From Lonepinella sp042485795 (GTDB lineage: Bacteria > Pseudomonadota > Gammaproteobacteria > Enterobacterales > Pasteurellaceae), in contig NZ_CP169368.1 in NCBI RefSeq assembly GCF_042485795.1, positions 1,922,001-1,986,000 of the forward strand: a stretch of 64,000 nt of DNA, given 5' to 3'. The notes below the pieces were generated by a model. It saw only the letters and a list, made by a program, of their open reading frames with translations, was not told the origin of the DNA and did not search any database. The position numbers and the translations under genes were made by a program. Of the stretch, positions 21,076-30,032 are shown one piece after another. The first letter of the stretch is position 1. Each line of letters starts with the position of its first letter.

Positions 21076-22002
21076 TTACTCCAATACTGACAAGCCTGGT
21101 AAAGTAGAAAAACTTTGTGACTTCACGGTATCATAAAAATCATCAATAAATGCTCTCTCCGCATCAATTTCTCGATAAGCACAATATAAATTGCTATGTA
21201 GGCGTTGTTCGGTAATTTGACGAGCCACCACATAACCGCGATCTAAATAAGGTTTTACCGCCCAAAATGGTAACGCCGCAATGCCCCGTTTACTGGCGAC
21301 TAATTGAATAATGGCAATGGTCAATTCACTGGTTCGGCGTGTTGGATTAATGCCAGCAGGTCGCAACACTTTACGCAGTAAATCCAACATATCATCGGGG
21401 ACAGGATAAGTAATCCAAGTTTGATCGGCAAAATCTTCCGCTTGCCAAATGTCTTTTTGGGCTAACGGGTGATCTTTGGCACAAAGTCCGACCATTTCGT
21501 AGGAAAACAACGGCTTATAAATAATACCGTCAGTGGGTTCAATTTCAGACACAATCGCCCAATCGGCTCGATGACTAAGCAATAATCCCACGGTATCCGT
21601 ATGAAAACCCGATACAATATCCAATTCGACTAACGGCCAATGGGTACGGAAACTATCCATGGCAGGCATTAACCAGTCAAAGCAGGTATGACATTCCACC
21701 GCAATACGCAACTCCCCTGCTTCCCCTTGTTTTACTCGAGATAGATCACGTTCCGCCTCGATCACTTTGGGTAATACCTCATTGGCTAATTTAATCAAAC
21801 GTTCTCCCGCAGGGGTAAAATGCAAAGGTGTAGTTTTACGTTCAAATAACGGCAGCCCATATTGATCTTCTAATAATTTGAGTTGATGAGAAAGGGCTGA
21901 TTGGGTTAAATAAACACGTTTTGCGGCTAAAGATACTGATCCAGTTTCTTTTAAAGCAAGCAAGGTTTTTAAATGGCGAAGTTCAAGAAATATTGGTTTC
22001 AT
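21076..22002 (-). CDS. metR: LysR-type regulator of methionine biosynthesis MetR
   Basis: The 308-residue protein has an N-terminal LysR helix-turn-helix (SLAAKRVYLTQSALSHQLKLL). Its ligand domain follows E. coli MetR closely: RIAVECHTCFDWLMPA, the ITYPVP segment and ASKRGIAALPFW. MetR uses homocysteine as effector and activates metE and other met genes. Here it is not divergent from metE, which lies 3.5 kb away; it heads the metR-azlC-azlD unit instead. Confidence 0.92.
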   Translation of the reverse strand: MKPIFLELRHLKTLLALKETGSVSLAAKRVYLTQSALSHQLKLLEDQYGLPLFERKTTPLHFTPAGERLIKLANEVLPKVIEAERDLSRVKQGEAGELRIAVECHTCFDWLMPAMDSFRTHWPLVELDIVSGFHTDTVGLLLSHRADWAIVSEIEPTDGIIYKPLFSYEMVGLCAKDHPLAQKDIWQAEDFADQTWITYPVPDDMLDLLRKVLRPAGINPTRRTSELTIAIIQLVASKRGIAALPFWAVKPYLDRGYVVARQITEQRLHSNLYCAYREIDAERAFIDDFYDTVKSQSFSTLPGLSVLE

Positions 22003-22149
22003 AGATTATCTATCAATAGTAAATAAGGCTTTTATTCTACAGTAAATTTCAGAAACATTTAACAAAAAGACGATGGAAGTGCGGTGTAATTTTAGATGAT
22101 TTTTTCATAACAAAAATGATTTTTTTATAAAAAACACTTGCAAATTTTT

Positions 22150-22190
22150 CCATATAAAGTTATTTTTCTGTGCGAATTATCTTTATATGG
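22150..22190 (+). promoter_or_regulatory. Palindrome overlapping the 5' leader of the TonB receptor gene
   Basis: Perfect 10-bp arms, CCATATAAAG (22150-22159) and CTTTATATGG (22181-22190), are separated by 21 nt. The right arm includes an in-frame ATG at 22187 and borders the ribosome binding site of the preferred start at 22202. It could be an operator or an mRNA hairpin limiting translation. It does not match the classic Zur palindrome. Confidence 0.5.
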
Positions 22191-22201
22191 AAATAACAAT
22201 A

Positions 22202-24451
22202 ATGAAACTAAAAAAAATAAGTGGGGCAATCATGCTCACTTTAGGGGTAATTTCCCCTGCAAGTGCGGTGGAAAAAACCGAAATTTTAGATGAAATTGTG
22301 GTCACGGAAGTAACCAATAATCCTTTTAAAAGCGTGTCACAAAGCGAATTAAAAAACGGCTCAACATCACTAGGTAATGCTCTGTCAAAACAAATGGGGA
22401 TTCAAGCCAATCACTTTGGTTCAGGTGCTTCAACACCTGTTATCCGTGGGCAAGAAAGTTATCGCAATAAAATTGTACAAAATGGCAGTGATGTAGTGGA
22501 TATGTCCAATATGTCCCCCGATCATGCCATTATGGTTGACCCTACTTTAGCGAAAGAAATTAAAGTCATTCAAGGCGTTGATACTTTATTATATGCTTCT
22601 GGTGTAACTGGTGCGGTGGTGAATGTAGAAGATGATAAAATTCCGACACAGCTACCATTGCGTGCTGTCGAGGGCAGTTTAGATACTCGTTACAACACCA
22701 ATAACCAAGAACAGTTATACAATTTAGCCACGAATTTACGGCTAAATGATCATCTGGTTCTGCATTTAGAGGGCTTAACTCGTCATGCAAAAAATTATAA
22801 ATCAGCTGGTTATACGGAACAATATAGCGTGGAAAATCCTTGTAATAATTCTAATACACCAGAATGTATTGAGGCTATTTTCTCTGATGATTATCAAGAA
22901 AATTTCGTAGAATCAAAGCATTATCGTTATATTAATAATTCCGAAGCAAAATCTAAGCAAGGGGCTGTGGGGCTGTCATGGATTGGTGAAAAAGGTTATC
23001 TTGGTATTGCTTATACCGATAGACGCGATCGTTATGGTTTAACTGGACACGAGCATAAAGCTCATTTTTGCCATATTCATACTCATCAAGAAAATGATGA
23101 ATACTTAGAGGGGATTAACCTACATTGTGAACATACCAGCATCAATATTGATGAAGATTTCCACAATCACGATCCCAGTCAACCTGAACAATATGCCAAA
23201 CTTAAATTACATTTAAAACGTGTGGATTTACGAGGTGCTATTATTCAACCTATAGCAGGTATTGAGCAAATTCGTTTTATCGCTAACGATAGTCGCTATC
23301 ATCATGATGAAATTGAAGGGCAATACACGATGTCTAGTTTTCAGCATAATGGCAAATCAGTACGTATTGAATTAGATCATAAACCTACTCAACATATTTC
23401 TGGCAGATGGGTTGCACAATATAGCAAAGATCAGATTGGCAGTTCAGGCTATGAAGGAATTTTAGATAAAAGCATTACCAAACTATATGCGTTATCTGCG
23501 GTGGAGCGTTATCAGTGGCAAGATATTACGTTCTCTTTGTCTGGACGTGTAGATCATCAAGCAATTCAATTAATTGATGACAAACAATTACATCGTGGGA
23601 AAAATATTATACCATTACGCAGTATGTCATACAGCACCAATACTTATTCTTTCGCCACAGGTATTGATTGGCAAATTACCCCAGCATTTAAAAGTTGGAT
23701 AACCTTTTCTCATCAGGAACGAGCCCCTAGCGTACAAGAACTTTATGCTCGAGGCACGCACGTTGCCACCAATTCCTATGAATTTGGTGATGAACAATAT
23801 GACCGCACCATTCATAATTTGCAGATAGATACCAATGTTTATAATCAATTTGGTATTAATGAACGACTCAAAAAAGAAAAATCCAATAATCTGGACATCG
23901 GTGTGCAATTTAATAATGACAAATGGCAAAGCTATTTCGGCACCTATTATAAGTATTTTAGCAATTATATCTATGCTCATACCATGGATCGTTTTGCACA
24001 TTTTCGTTTGATACGTTACGCTCAACAACCTGCACGTTTTTATGGCGTGGAGGGAAATATTAGTTATCAATTCACCCCTAAATATCGCTTTACTGTTTTC
24101 GGTGATTATGTGCGAGGAAAATTACAAAATGGCAATGTACCACGTATGCCAGCGATGCGTTTAGGTTCTCGTCTGAATGCTGACCTGAGTGATAAATTGT
24201 CCGCCAGCATTGAATATACTCATACTTTTAACCAAAATAACACCGCCCATAATGAGCTACCTGTTAAGGGTAATGCTATGTTAAATGCGGGTATTATTTA
24301 TTTAGGTTCATTAAGTCAGCATATTGATTATCGTTTAACCCTTGATTTTAATAATATTCTTAATCGGAAAGTGTATGCGAGTACATCTTATTTATCCCAT
24401 ATTCCTTTAATGGGACGTAATGTGGTAATGGGGGCAAGTGTATTGTTTTAA
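22202..24451 (+). CDS. znuD: TonB-dependent outer-membrane receptor, ZnuD-like (zinc)
   Basis: This 749-residue receptor has a signal peptide, a plug domain (about 40-150) and a 22-strand-type barrel. It shares blocks with neisserial ZnuD: GASTPVIRGQ, MSPDHAIMVDP, VGLSWIGEKGYLGIAY, TDRRDRYGL, SHQERAPSVQELYARGTHVATN and a C-terminal MGRNVV. A His- and Cys-rich loop (HEHKAHFCHIHTHQ, LHCEH, HNHDP) sits where ZnuD has its zinc-trapping loop. I prefer the ATG at 22202, with GGAA about 10 nt upstream, over 22187. Heme is an alternative ligand. Zinc-free ribosomal protein genes next door fit a zinc role. Confidence 0.8.
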   Translation: MKLKKISGAIMLTLGVISPASAVEKTEILDEIVVTEVTNNPFKSVSQSELKNGSTSLGNALSKQMGIQANHFGSGASTPVIRGQESYRNKIVQNGSDVVDMSNMSPDHAIMVDPTLAKEIKVIQGVDTLLYASGVTGAVVNVEDDKIPTQLPLRAVEGSLDTRYNTNNQEQLYNLATNLRLNDHLVLHLEGLTRHAKNYKSAGYTEQYSVENPCNNSNTPECIEAIFSDDYQENFVESKHYRYINNSEAKSKQGAVGLSWIGEKGYLGIAYTDRRDRYGLTGHEHKAHFCHIHTHQENDEYLEGINLHCEHTSINIDEDFHNHDPSQPEQYAKLKLHLKRVDLRGAIIQPIAGIEQIRFIANDSRYHHDEIEGQYTMSSFQHNGKSVRIELDHKPTQHISGRWVAQYSKDQIGSSGYEGILDKSITKLYALSAVERYQWQDITFSLSGRVDHQAIQLIDDKQLHRGKNIIPLRSMSYSTNTYSFATGIDWQITPAFKSWITFSHQERAPSVQELYARGTHVATNSYEFGDEQYDRTIHNLQIDTNVYNQFGINERLKKEKSNNLDIGVQFNNDKWQSYFGTYYKYFSNYIYAHTMDRFAHFRLIRYAQQPARFYGVEGNISYQFTPKYRFTVFGDYVRGKLQNGNVPRMPAMRLGSRLNADLSDKLSASIEYTHTFNQNNTAHNELPVKGNAMLNAGIIYLGSLSQHIDYRLTLDFNNILNRKVYASTSYLSHIPLMGRNVVMGASVLF

Positions 24452-24473
24452 ATTAAAAAAGACGAAACAAGAG

Positions 24474-24503
24474 AAGCGGTGAATTTTTAATCCACCGCTT
24501 TTT
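24474..24503 (+). terminator. Intrinsic terminator after the TonB receptor gene
   Basis: Arms AAGCGGTG (24474-24481) and CACCGCTT (24493-24500) are followed by a T run. It lies 23 nt past the receptor stop and between convergent genes. Confidence 0.85.
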
Positions 24504-24590
24504 CTAACAAAATAACCAGAAAAAATCCTTATTTTCCGTTCCTTTTCCATCTAGCACTGAATAAATCTCAGTGCGATGCTGAAGAAATCC

Positions 24591-24734
24591 CTATCTTCTT
24601 TTTTTCTTCATACCCTGACGGGCTTTAAAACGTGGATTTTCCTTACAAATTACATAGACCACACCGTGACGGCGAACTACTTTACAATTTGGGTGACGAG
24701 TCTTGGCACTTTTTAATGATGATAATACTTGCAT
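24591..24734 (-). CDS. rpmJ: Ribosomal protein L36, zinc-free paralogue
   Basis: This 47-residue protein reads MQVLSSLKSAKTRHPNCKVV and ends ARQGMKKKRR, with the second cysteine in VYVICKENPRFKA. It matches YkgO: only two cysteines, longer than canonical L36, and no four-ligand zinc ribbon. The start lies 10 nt downstream of the L31 paralogue, so the two form an operon. In E. coli and others such pairs replace zinc-binding L31/L36 when zinc is scarce. Confidence 0.93.
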   Translation of the reverse strand: MQVLSSLKSAKTRHPNCKVVRRHGVVYVICKENPRFKARQGMKKKRR

Positions 24735-24743
24735 GCTAATCTC

Positions 24744-25010
24744 CTATTTTGATTTTAATGCACCGAACTTACCATAACGATTGGTAAAGTCACTAGCTCG
24801 ACCTTCATTGCCGATTTGACGTGTTTTGCCTGTGTAGAACGGGTGTGATGCTGATGATGTATCACACATAAATACGGGATATTCCTTGCCATCTTCCCAT
24901 TTCATTGTATTTGTTGTTCTAGCACAAGAACGAATTAAAAAGCCTTGTTTGGCATTACTATCATAAAATAACACTGTACGATAATTATCAGGGTGGATTC
25001 CTTTTTTCAT
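24744..25010 (-). CDS. rpmE2: Ribosomal protein L31 type B, zinc-free paralogue
   Basis: The 88-residue protein has the type B signature: MKKGIHPDNYRTVLFYD at the start, then SASHPFYTGK and a C-terminal FTNRYGKFG. It lacks the CxxC zinc site of canonical L31. It is first in a two-gene unit with the L36 paralogue. Type B L31 is usually Zur-repressed; I see no clear Zur palindrome in the 100 nt upstream. Confidence 0.93.
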   Translation of the reverse strand: MKKGIHPDNYRTVLFYDSNAKQGFLIRSCARTTNTMKWEDGKEYPVFMCDTSSASHPFYTGKTRQIGNEGRASDFTNRYGKFGALKSK

Positions 25011-25121
25011 GCTTTAACCTTATTTTTTATTGAAAAATAACTAGACTGCGAATATTACCTTAGATAAGGGAGTTTTGCAAAACTTATTTCACAAAAATAA
25101 AAAAGATCTAATCTATTGTTC

Positions 25122-25342
25122 TGCCCCCTCAGTCCTTCGGACAGCCCCCCCCCCCCCCCGCAAGCAGGGGGAGCAAAGTGATTTTTCTTCCCCCTACACC
25201 CAAGGACAACGAAGTGATTTTTCTTCCCCCTACAACCAAGGACAACGAAGTAATTTTTCTTCCCCCTACAACCAAGGATAACGAAGTGATTTTTCTTCCC
25301 CCTGCTTGCGGGGGGAAGTCCCCGAAGGGGGAAGGGGGGGCA
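25122..25342. repeat. GC-rich inverted-repeat element containing a 36-bp tandem array
   Basis: The element has imperfect outer inverted ends (TGCCCCC at 25122, GGGGGGGCA at 25342). A perfect 18-bp inner inverted repeat, ccccccgcaagcaggggg, lies at 25154-25171 with its complement at 25298-25315. Between these, a 36-bp unit (gtgatttttcttccccctac and 16 more) repeats with starts at 25178, 25214, 25250 and 25286. A run of 15 C lies at 25145-25159. Frames across it encode 12-residue repeats but have no start signals or homology that I recognise. The remaining intergenic sequence up to 25460 shows nothing else. Confidence 0.8.
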
Positions 25343-25460
25343 ATAACCTATATATCAAGACCAGACTCATTCCACCCCATATCATTAAAATAATTCATAC
25401 AAAAAATGAAAAAGATTAGTTTGCTTAATAAATAAAAATTCGGCATTATCTTTATCAAGT

Positions 25461-25476
25461 GGACGTTTAGCCGTCT
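25461..25476 (+). promoter_or_regulatory. MetJ operator (two met boxes) upstream of metE
   Basis: GGACGTTT followed directly by AGCCGTCT gives two adjacent 8-bp boxes close to the met-box consensus AGACGTCT (two and one mismatches). It lies about 40 nt before the metE ATG. MetJ with S-adenosylmethionine would repress here. Confidence 0.75.
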
Positions 25477-25514
25477 AAATAGAAATTTATTATTCCCATT
25501 ATAGGAGCAAGATT

Positions 25515-27785
25515 ATGACCACATTCCATGTATTAGGATTCCCCCGTGTTGGTGCAAAACGTGAACTTAAATTTGCACAGGAACGCTACTGGCGTAAAGA
25601 ATTAAGCGAGCAAGATTTATTAGCACTTGCCAAAGCCTTACGTGAGAAAAACTGGAAGCATCAAGCTGAAGCAAACGCGGATTTTGTCGCAACAGGTGAT
25701 TTCACGTTTTACGATCATATTTTAGATCTGCAAGTGGCGACAGGGGCGATTCCTGCTCGTTTTGGTTTTGACAGTCAAAAATTAACTTTAGAACAATATT
25801 TTGAATTAGCACGTGGTAACAAAGATCAGTTTGCCATTGAAATGACTAAATGGTTTGATACCAACTATCATTATTTAGTACCCGAATTTAGCAAAAACAC
25901 TCAATTCAAAGCCAATCCAGCACATTATGTCAATCAATATCGTGAAGCTGTTGCCAACGGACATAAGGCAAAACCTGTAATCGTTGGTCCGTTAACATTC
26001 CTTTGGTTAGGTAAAGAAAAAGGCGAAGCCTTCAACCGTTTTGATTTATTGGCAAAATTAGTCCCAGTTTATCAAGAAATTTTAACCGCACTTGCCAATG
26101 AGGGTGCCGAGTGGATTCAAATTGATGAACCAGCATTGGCATTAGATTTACCAAAACCATGGCTTGATGCGTTCCAGTCCGTGTACGCAGACTTAAGCAA
26201 AGTGAATGCCAAATTATTATTGGCAACTTACTTCGGTTCAGTGGCAGAACACGCTCCATTATTAAAAGCGTTACCAGTGGCTGGTTTACACCTTGATTTA
26301 GTGCGTTCGCCTGAACAATTAGCGACTTTCGCTGATTATAACAAAGTGCTTTCTGCGGGTGTGATTGAGGGTCGTAACATCTGGCGTGCCAATTTAAATA
26401 GCGTGCTTGATGTGTTAGAGCCATTAAAAACCAAACTCGGTGAACGTTTATGGATTGCTCCAAGCTGTTCATTATTACACACACCTTATGATTTGAGCGT
26501 GGAAACACAATTACAAGAGAAAAATCCTGATCTTTATTCTTGGTTAGCGTTCACGTTACAAAAAGTGGAAGAATTAAACGTATTAAAACAAGCGTTAAAT
26601 AACGGTCGTGCGTCAGTACAAGCACAATTAGATGCCAGCCAAGCGGCTGCTGATGCTCGCAAAAACAGCAAAGTCATTCACAAAGCGGAAGTCGCCGCTC
26701 GTTTAGCAAACTTACCAGCCAATGCGGATCAACGCAAATCGCCATTCGCCGAGCGTATTGCCAAACAAAATGCGTGGTTAAATTTACCATTATTACCGAC
26801 CACCACCATCGGTTCATTCCCACAAACCAGCGAAATCCGTCACGCTCGTGCCAGCTTCAAAAAAGGCGAATTGTCTTTAGCGGATTATGAAACGGCGATG
26901 AAAAAAGAAATCGAATATGTGGTGCGTAAACAAGAAGAATTAGACTTAGATGTCCTCGTTCACGGCGAAGCGGAACGTAACGATATGGTGGAATATTTCG
27001 GTGAATTGCTTGACGGCTTTGCCTTTACCAAATTCGGTTGGGTGCAAAGCTATGGTTCACGCTGTGTAAAACCACCTGTGATTTTTGGTGATGTAACCCG
27101 TCCAGAGCCAATGACAGTGCGTTGGTCGCAATACGCTCAAAGCCTCACCAAAAAAGTGATGAAAGGGATGTTGACGGGTCCTGTTACCATTCTGCAATGG
27201 TCATTCGTACGTAACGATATTCCACGTTCAACTGTATGTAAACAAATCGGCGTGGCGTTGTCTGACGAAGTGTTAGATTTGGAAAAAGCAGGTATCAAAG
27301 TGATTCAAATTGACGAACCTGCGATTCGTGAGGGCTTGCCGCTCAAACGTGCCTACTGGGACGCTTACTTACAATGGGCAGGCGAAGCATTCCGTTTAAG
27401 CTCAATGGGCGTGGCGGACGATACACAAATTCACACGCACATGTGTTATTCTGAATTTAACGATATTTTACCTGCCATCGCGGCGTTAGATGCTGACGTA
27501 ATTACCATCGAAACGTCCCGTTCCGATATGGAATTATTGACCGCATTCGGCGATTTCAAATATCCGAACGACATCGGTCCGGGCGTGTATGACATTCATA
27601 GCCCACGCGTACCGACCGAAGCGGAAATCGAACACTTGTTACGCAAAGCGTTAAACGTGGTGCCAAAAGAACGCCTATGGGTCAACCCAGACTGCGGTTT
27701 AAAAACCCGTGGCTGGAAAGAAACCATTGAACAGTTGGAAGTGATGATGAAAGTAACGAAAAAATTGCGTAAAGAATTGGCATAA
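25515..27785 (+). CDS. metE: Cobalamin-independent methionine synthase MetE
   Basis: The 756-residue enzyme transfers a methyl group from methyltetrahydropteroyltri-glutamate to homocysteine. It opens MTTFHVLGFPRVGAKRELKF and has the typical two-barrel layout. The zinc ligands are visible in HTHMCYSEF (His and Cys) and in NPDCGLKTRGW (Cys), with the intervening Glu in VITIETSR. A strong TAGGAGC site precedes the ATG. Control by MetJ (operator at 25461) and MetR is likely. As a zinc enzyme, it sits beside genes of zinc limitation. Confidence 0.97.
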   Translation: MTTFHVLGFPRVGAKRELKFAQERYWRKELSEQDLLALAKALREKNWKHQAEANADFVATGDFTFYDHILDLQVATGAIPARFGFDSQKLTLEQYFELARGNKDQFAIEMTKWFDTNYHYLVPEFSKNTQFKANPAHYVNQYREAVANGHKAKPVIVGPLTFLWLGKEKGEAFNRFDLLAKLVPVYQEILTALANEGAEWIQIDEPALALDLPKPWLDAFQSVYADLSKVNAKLLLATYFGSVAEHAPLLKALPVAGLHLDLVRSPEQLATFADYNKVLSAGVIEGRNIWRANLNSVLDVLEPLKTKLGERLWIAPSCSLLHTPYDLSVETQLQEKNPDLYSWLAFTLQKVEELNVLKQALNNGRASVQAQLDASQAAADARKNSKVIHKAEVAARLANLPANADQRKSPFAERIAKQNAWLNLPLLPTTTIGSFPQTSEIRHARASFKKGELSLADYETAMKKEIEYVVRKQEELDLDVLVHGEAERNDMVEYFGELLDGFAFTKFGWVQSYGSRCVKPPVIFGDVTRPEPMTVRWSQYAQSLTKKVMKGMLTGPVTILQWSFVRNDIPRSTVCKQIGVALSDEVLDLEKAGIKVIQIDEPAIREGLPLKRAYWDAYLQWAGEAFRLSSMGVADDTQIHTHMCYSEFNDILPAIAALDADVITIETSRSDMELLTAFGDFKYPNDIGPGVYDIHSPRVPTEAEIEHLLRKALNVVPKERLWVNPDCGLKTRGWKETIEQLEVMMKVTKKLRKELA

Positions 27786-27796
27786 TTACCGAATCC

Positions 27797-27830
27797 AAAG
27801 ACTGAAATTGAAAATTTCAGTCTTTTTATT
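27797..27830 (+). terminator. Intrinsic terminator after metE
   Basis: Arms AAAGACTGAAATT and AATTTCAGTCTTT with a 3-nt loop are followed by a T-rich tail. It starts 12 nt past the metE stop. Confidence 0.9.
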
Positions 27831-27892
27831 TTTCTTTGTTATATAATATGCGGCGGAAATTTTGGCTTATTTAATCAGTGAGGAAACAATGA

Positions 27893-28771
<879 letters not shown>

Positions 28772-28848
28772 ATTGGTTATAGACTAGGCTAAGTACAGAA
28801 AAAGGGCAATTCTTGTAAAAGCTAACTCAGTCTAAACTCTTGTTCTAT

Positions 28849-28878
28849 AAAGGCTGAAATCAAAAATTTCAGCCTTTT
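28849..28878 (+). terminator. Intrinsic terminator after the glycosyltransferase gene
   Basis: Arms AAAGGCTGAAAT and ATTTCAGCCTTTT flank a 5-nt loop, with a T-rich end. It lies about 80 nt past the stop. The 77 nt between show nothing notable. Confidence 0.85.
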
Positions 28879-28891
28879 CTACTGGATTTTT

Positions 28892-28907
28892 TGTGACCGA
28901 TCTCACA
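28892..28907 (+). promoter_or_regulatory. Predicted CRP binding site upstream of tenA
   Basis: TGTGACCGATCTCACA matches the CRP consensus TGTGA-N6-TCACA at all ten conserved positions. It lies about 75 nt before the TPP riboswitch. This suggests catabolite control of tenA transcription in addition to thiamine control. Confidence 0.75.
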
Positions 28908-28962
28908 ATTCTGAATATGATGAATTGTTTACTCAACTATTTTTTGTTAATCTTCCGTTCTC

Positions 28963-29305
28963 TTAGTCGGGGTGCTTCTACAAGCTGAGATTACACCCGT
29001 TGAACCTGAAACAGATAAGGGGCTGAGAGTGTGTCATTATTTTTCTGCGTTGTCGCTTAAAAAAGCCACAAACAAGGAAAAAAATGCAGAAAATAGTGGT
29101 TCTATTTTCAAATTTTTTGACGCAGAGTGTGGCTTTTTTAAGCACAACCCTACGGGACGGGATAAATTTTAGCCTACTCGGCGTTGAAAGACGCTTATTT
29201 AGAATGACTAAACTGCACGTCTTTCGCCTTGATTAGGCTAAAATTTGTCTCCGTCGCAGAAAAATAATGACACACTCTCAGCCCCCAACTGACGTAGGAA
29301 ACTAA
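28963..29305 (+). promoter_or_regulatory. TPP riboswitch (thi box), interrupted by an inserted element
   Basis: The left half carries TCGGGGTGC, GCTGAGATtaCACCCGTTGA and ACCTGAAACAGATAA; the right half carries CAACTGACGTAGGAAAC. P1 pairs TTAGT (28963-28967) with ACTAA (29301-29305) across the whole region, so both halves belong to one aptamer. The 267-bp element at 29019-29285 sits between GATAA and CAACTGACG, that is, in the loop of the P4/P5 arm. Whether ligand binding survives is not known. The ATG of tenA follows 4 nt after P1. Confidence 0.88.
29019..29285. mobile_element. MITE-like element with perfect 31-bp terminal inverted repeats
   Basis: Ends at 29019-29049 (GGGGCTGAGAGTGTGTCATT and 11 more) and 29255-29285 are exact reverse complements over 31 bp. 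Inside are two further self-complementary arms: 29055-29070 with 29128-29143 (16 bp perfect), and 29156-29176 with 29234-29254 (one bulge). The element encodes no transposase and is too short for one. Ends beginning GGGGCTGA resemble some IS1016/IS1595-type ends, from memory. I see no target duplication. Confidence 0.85.
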
Positions 29306-29308
29306 ACC

Positions 29309-29962
29309 ATGAAAAACGATTTTATTCAAACTATTATCCAACAAGCTCAACCTCATTGGCATCATTATGTAGAACATGATTTTGTACAACAACTAGGACA
29401 AGGTACATTACCCTTATCGAGCTTTCAATACTATTTAAAACAAGATTATCTCTACCTATTTCACTACAACCGTGCCTTAGCACTCGCCATATTCAAGGCG
29501 GAAAATTTTGAGCAAATGCGAGATATTCATCAAGCGATTACGGTTTTATTACAAGAAATCCAATTACATATTGATTTCTGCCAAGATTGGGGGATTAGTC
29601 AACAAGATTTATTAAACATAGAAGAAGATCCTGCTTGTGTCGCCTATACTCGCTATGTCTTAGATTGTGGTATAACAGGTGGTCTGGCGGAACTTTATGC
29701 AGCAATCGCCCCTTGTGCCATTGGTTATGCGGAAATCGGATTGCGTTTAAGCCAACAAAATTTAGTGTCCAATAACCCTTATCAAAAATGGATTGATTCT
29801 TATGCCGATGAAACTTTTCAAACTGCGGTGGAAAAATATAAAGATTTTTTAACCGCACTTTGCCAAGATCTCAATGCGAAACAATTAGCAAATATCCAGC
29901 ACATTTTCACGACAGCGACACGAATGGAAGTGGCATTTTGGCAAATGGGGTTAGATCATTAA
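29309..29962 (+). CDS. tenA: Aminopyrimidine aminohydrolase / thiaminase II TenA
   Basis: This all-helical 217-residue TenA/PQQC-fold protein has DYLYLFHYNRALALA near the N-terminus, a catalytic-type cysteine in the LDCGITGGLAELYAAIAPC region, and the C-terminal Glu in TRMEVAFWQMG. It salvages thiamine breakdown products by releasing hydroxymethylpyrimidine. The thi-box leader supports the assignment. It stands alone here, without thiXYZ or thiMED neighbours. GTAGGA of the riboswitch also serves as the ribosome binding site. Confidence 0.93.
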   Translation: MKNDFIQTIIQQAQPHWHHYVEHDFVQQLGQGTLPLSSFQYYLKQDYLYLFHYNRALALAIFKAENFEQMRDIHQAITVLLQEIQLHIDFCQDWGISQQDLLNIEEDPACVAYTRYVLDCGITGGLAELYAAIAPCAIGYAEIGLRLSQQNLVSNNPYQKWIDSYADETFQTAVEKYKDFLTALCQDLNAKQLANIQHIFTTATRMEVAFWQMGLDH

Positions 29963-30032
29963 TTTTTTATACTTTGCTGATTAAATTATTGCTATAATTC
30001 GCACAATATTTTATTTCAGCACGGTTCATTCA

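Noticed and set aside
25011..25120. Zur box upstream of rpmE2
   Set aside because: No palindrome of the GTTATA-TATAAC type is visible here or ahead of the ZnuD-like gene.
25178..25321. Possible CRISPR array because of a 36-bp period
   Set aside because: The repeated units are contiguous with no variable spacers, and no cas genes are present. It is a tandem repeat.
25075..25393. Two short reading frames encoding 12-residue repeats across the GC-rich element
   Set aside because: They arise from the 36-bp period being divisible by three. No ribosome binding site or recognisable product.
25390..25415. TTCAT-N7-ATGAA ahead of metE as a MetR site
   Set aside because: The arms are in the opposite order to the known MetR consensus TGAA-N5-TTCA.
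29011..29293. Target-site duplication around the riboswitch insertion
   Set aside because: Flanks GATAA and CAACT share no direct repeat, so the insertion mechanism cannot be inferred from them.
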